In this document: in pieces, positions 62,438 through 64,000 of the stretch
Numbering within the stretch: position 1 is the stretch's first letter
How the letters are laid out: every line of letters begins with the position of its first letter
Source of the DNA: Nocardia aurea
Lineage (GTDB): Bacteria; Actinomycetota; Actinomycetes; Mycobacteriales; Mycobacteriaceae
Reading direction: 5' to 3'
Assembly: GCF_003123685.1 (NCBI RefSeq)
Contig: NZ_QCYJ01000005.1
Span: forward strand, 124,001-188,000
DNA: 64,000 nucleotides
Program-made: the position numbers and the translations under genes
The notes under the pieces: generated by a model
What the model saw: only the letters and a program-made list of their open reading frames with translations
Told to the model about the DNA's origin: nothing
Database searches by the model: none

Positions 62438-63889
62438 ATGCCGATGTCCACGAAAGCTTCGACCCCCACCATGACAACCGGTGACGCCGAGCCCGCGTAC
62501 GACCTACCTACGCGGACCAGATCGTTGACCGGGTGGGGTCGCACCGCAGCAACCTCCGCCGAAGTTCTCGCGACCGGTGATCCGGAAGTGATCGCCAAGG
62601 CCGTGGCCCTGGTCGCCGAGGACAACGACGGCAAGCCCGCCCACCTGCGCCGCGGCGTGATCGCGCGCGGGCTCGGCCGCTCCTACGGCGACAACGCCCA
62701 GAACGCGGGCGGGCTCGTCATCGACATGACGGCGCTGAACAAGATCCACCGGATCGACCGCGACACCAGGATCGTCGACGTCGACGCCGGCGTGAACCTG
62801 GATCAGCTCATGAAGGCCGCGCTGCCGTTCGGCCTCTGGGTTCCCGTACTGCCCGGCACCCGCCAGGTCACCGTCGGCGGGGCCATCGGCTCCGATATCC
62901 ACGGTAAGAACCATCACAGCGCGGGCAGTTTCGGTAACCACGTGCGCTCGATGGATCTGCTCACCGCCGACGGCACGGTGCAGCACATCACGCCGCGCAA
63001 GAACGCCAAACTGTTCTGGGCGACCATCGGCGGGTGCGGTCTGACCGGCATCGTGCTGCGCGCGACCATCGAGATGACGCCGACCGAGACCGCGTACTTC
63101 ATCGCCGACGGCGACGTCACCGCGACGCTGGACGAGACCATCGCCTTCCACAGCGACGGCTCCGAGGACCGCTACGAGTACAGCTCGGCCTGGTTCGACG
63201 CGATCAGCCCCGAACCGAAACTCGGCCGGGCCGCGATCTCGCGCGGAAACCTCGCCAAACTGGATCAGCTGCCCAAGAAATTGCAGAAGGATCCGCTGCG
63301 ATTCAACGGCAAGACCTTCCTGTCGCTGCCCGATGTCTTCCCGAACGGGCTGGCGAACAAATACACCTTCACCCCCATCGGTGAACTCTGGTACCGCAAG
63401 TCGGGCACCTACCGCGACAAGCCGCAGAGCTTGACGGCCTTCTACCACCCGCTCGACATGATCGGCGAGTGGAACAGGGGCTACGGATCCAACGGGTTCC
63501 TCCAGTACCAGTTCGTGGTGCCGCCGGAGTCGGTGGACGAGTTCAAGCGGATCATCGTCGACATCCAGCGGTCCGGGTTCTACTCGTTCCTCAACGTGTT
63601 CAAACTCTTCGGGCCCGGCAACCAGGCGCCGTTGAGTTTCCCGATGCCGGGCTGGAACATCTGCGTCGACTTCCCGATCTCGGCCGGACTCAACGAATTC
63701 GTCTCCGAACTCGACCGCCGGGTGCTCGAATTCGGCGGACGGCTCTACACCGGCAAGGATTCGCGCACCGACGCGGAAACCTTCCACAAGATGTATCCCC
63801 GCATCGACGAGTGGATCAAGATCCGCAGGACCGTCGATCCCACAGGCGTTTTCATGTCCGACATGGCGAGAAGGCTGGAGCTTCAGTGA
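62438..63889 (+). CDS. dprE1: Decaprenylphosphoryl-beta-D-ribose 2'-oxidase
   Basis: A 483-residue FAD enzyme that, with DprE2, epimerises decaprenylphosphoryl ribose to arabinose, the only arabinan precursor. FAD-binding [16 protein letters not shown] and [25 protein letters not shown] are present. The cysteine attacked by benzothiazinones is C409 (in GWNICVDFP), equal to C387 of M. tuberculosis after the 22-residue longer N-terminus. ATG 62438 is chosen; 62444 and 62471 are alternatives. Its stop overlaps the dprE2 start. Confidence 0.95.
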   Translation: MPMSTKASTPTMTTGDAEPAYDLPTRTRSLTGWGRTAATSAEVLATGDPEVIAKAVALVAEDNDGKPAHLRRGVIARGLGRSYGDNAQNAGGLVIDMTALNKIHRIDRDTRIVDVDAGVNLDQLMKAALPFGLWVPVLPGTRQVTVGGAIGSDIHGKNHHSAGSFGNHVRSMDLLTADGTVQHITPRKNAKLFWATIGGCGLTGIVLRATIEMTPTETAYFIADGDVTATLDETIAFHSDGSEDRYEYSSAWFDAISPEPKLGRAAISRGNLAKLDQLPKKLQKDPLRFNGKTFLSLPDVFPNGLANKYTFTPIGELWYRKSGTYRDKPQSLTAFYHPLDMIGEWNRGYGSNGFLQYQFVVPPESVDEFKRIIVDIQRSGFYSFLNVFKLFGPGNQAPLSFPMPGWNICVDFPISAGLNEFVSELDRRVLEFGGRLYTGKDSRTDAETFHKMYPRIDEWIKIRRTVDPTGVFMSDMARRLELQ

Positions 63890-64000
63890 TCAATGCCGTA
63901 GGTAACCCGCAGACCATCCTGCTGCTGGGCGGAACCTCGGAGATCGGTCTGGCGATATGCGCGGAGTACCTGAAGAAGGGCCCGATCCGCATCATCCTCG
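63886..64000 (+). CDS. dprE2: Decaprenylphosphoryl-2-keto-beta-D-erythro-pentose reductase, 5' part
   Basis: The first 38 codons of an SDR, cut by the window edge. [22 protein letters not shown] carries the NAD-binding GGTSEIG motif and matches the DprE2 N-terminus. GTG 63886 overlaps the dprE1 stop by 4 nt, as in other mycolata. Confidence 0.92.
   Translation, partial: MINAVGNPQTILLLGGTSEIGLAICAEYLKKGPIRIIL

Overview
The window reads as chromosomal DNA of a mycolic-acid actinobacterium, most likely Nocardia or a close relative. It is high-GC and uses many GTG starts. It carries the galactan/arabinan envelope set (Wzm/Wzt exporter, GlfT1, GlfT2, DprE1 and the start of DprE2), a KasA/KasB-like synthase, a FadD32-like ligase, MmpL-type transporters, a mycothiol-dependent enzyme family, the proteasome activator Bpa and a stand-alone nitric oxide synthase. 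From memory, the gene order tadA, Rv3753c-like, tyrA ... hisC2 ... echA21 ... Rv3777, Rv3778c ... bpa, wzm/wzt/glfT1 ... gtrA, dprE1, dprE2 follows M. tuberculosis Rv3752c to Rv3791, with many accessory genes inserted between the shared blocks.

Layout. 0.1-4.9 kb: two tandem MMPL transporters, the second frameshifted at a 7-bp triplicated repeat. 4.9-7.1 kb: two paralogous tiny membrane proteins around a parS-like site, a small DUF6191-type protein and a Phd/VapC-type toxin-antitoxin pair. 7.1-9.9 kb: tRNA-Ser(CGA), tadA and partner, tyrA, a glycolipid-binding-type protein. 10-14.3 kb: an asymmetric two-subunit ABC exporter. 14.5-17.8 kb: FadD32-like ligase and KasA/B-like synthase, with a four-fold 14/15-bp repeat upstream. 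18.1-19.8 kb: C5-cytosine methyltransferase, Vsr endonuclease and a 37-residue membrane peptide. 19.9-24.4 kb: mixed small enzymes, a leaderless gene and a tRNA cluster that includes an abnormal tRNA. 24.5-36.6 kb: aromatic/histidinol-phosphate aminotransferase, mycolyltransferase-like protein, NOS, enoyl-CoA hydratase with a divergent HxlR regulator, an amidohydrolase/TetR pair, tRNA-Ser(UGA), MarR, lactate-monooxygenase-type enzyme, quinone oxidoreductase, and a cysteine-desulfurase-like protein lacking the PLP lysine. 36.9-43.8 kb: Bpa, galactan exporter genes with glfT1, a 29-codon ORF, RsgA, a Gln/Pro-repeat membrane protein and an SDR behind a 26-bp palindrome. 43.8-49.2 kb: GlfT2, GtrA, a GT2 glycosyltransferase and a DUF2142-type polytopic protein. 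49.3-54.1 kb: dTDP-rhamnose genes rmlB, rmlA, rmlC, a secreted protein and an esterase. 54.1-64 kb: MFS/MarR pair, solitary XRE-DUF5753 regulator, molybdopterin oxidoreductase, a PPOX-type flavoprotein, GtrA, DprE1 and the first codons of DprE2.

How the parts work together. The right half is largely envelope assembly: dTDP-rhamnose for the arabinogalactan linker, galactan initiation (GlfT1), elongation (GlfT2) and export (Wzm/Wzt), and decaprenyl-phospho-arabinose (DprE1/2, GtrA). Embedded in it is a compact GtrA + GT2 + DUF2142 set with the architecture of a three-component lipid-linked glycosylation system whose sugar and acceptor are unknown. This is the best candidate for an undescribed system. 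The orphan Kas/FadD32-like pair and the Dcm-Vsr-microprotein island are the next best. No CRISPR array, insertion sequence, prophage or rRNA was seen.
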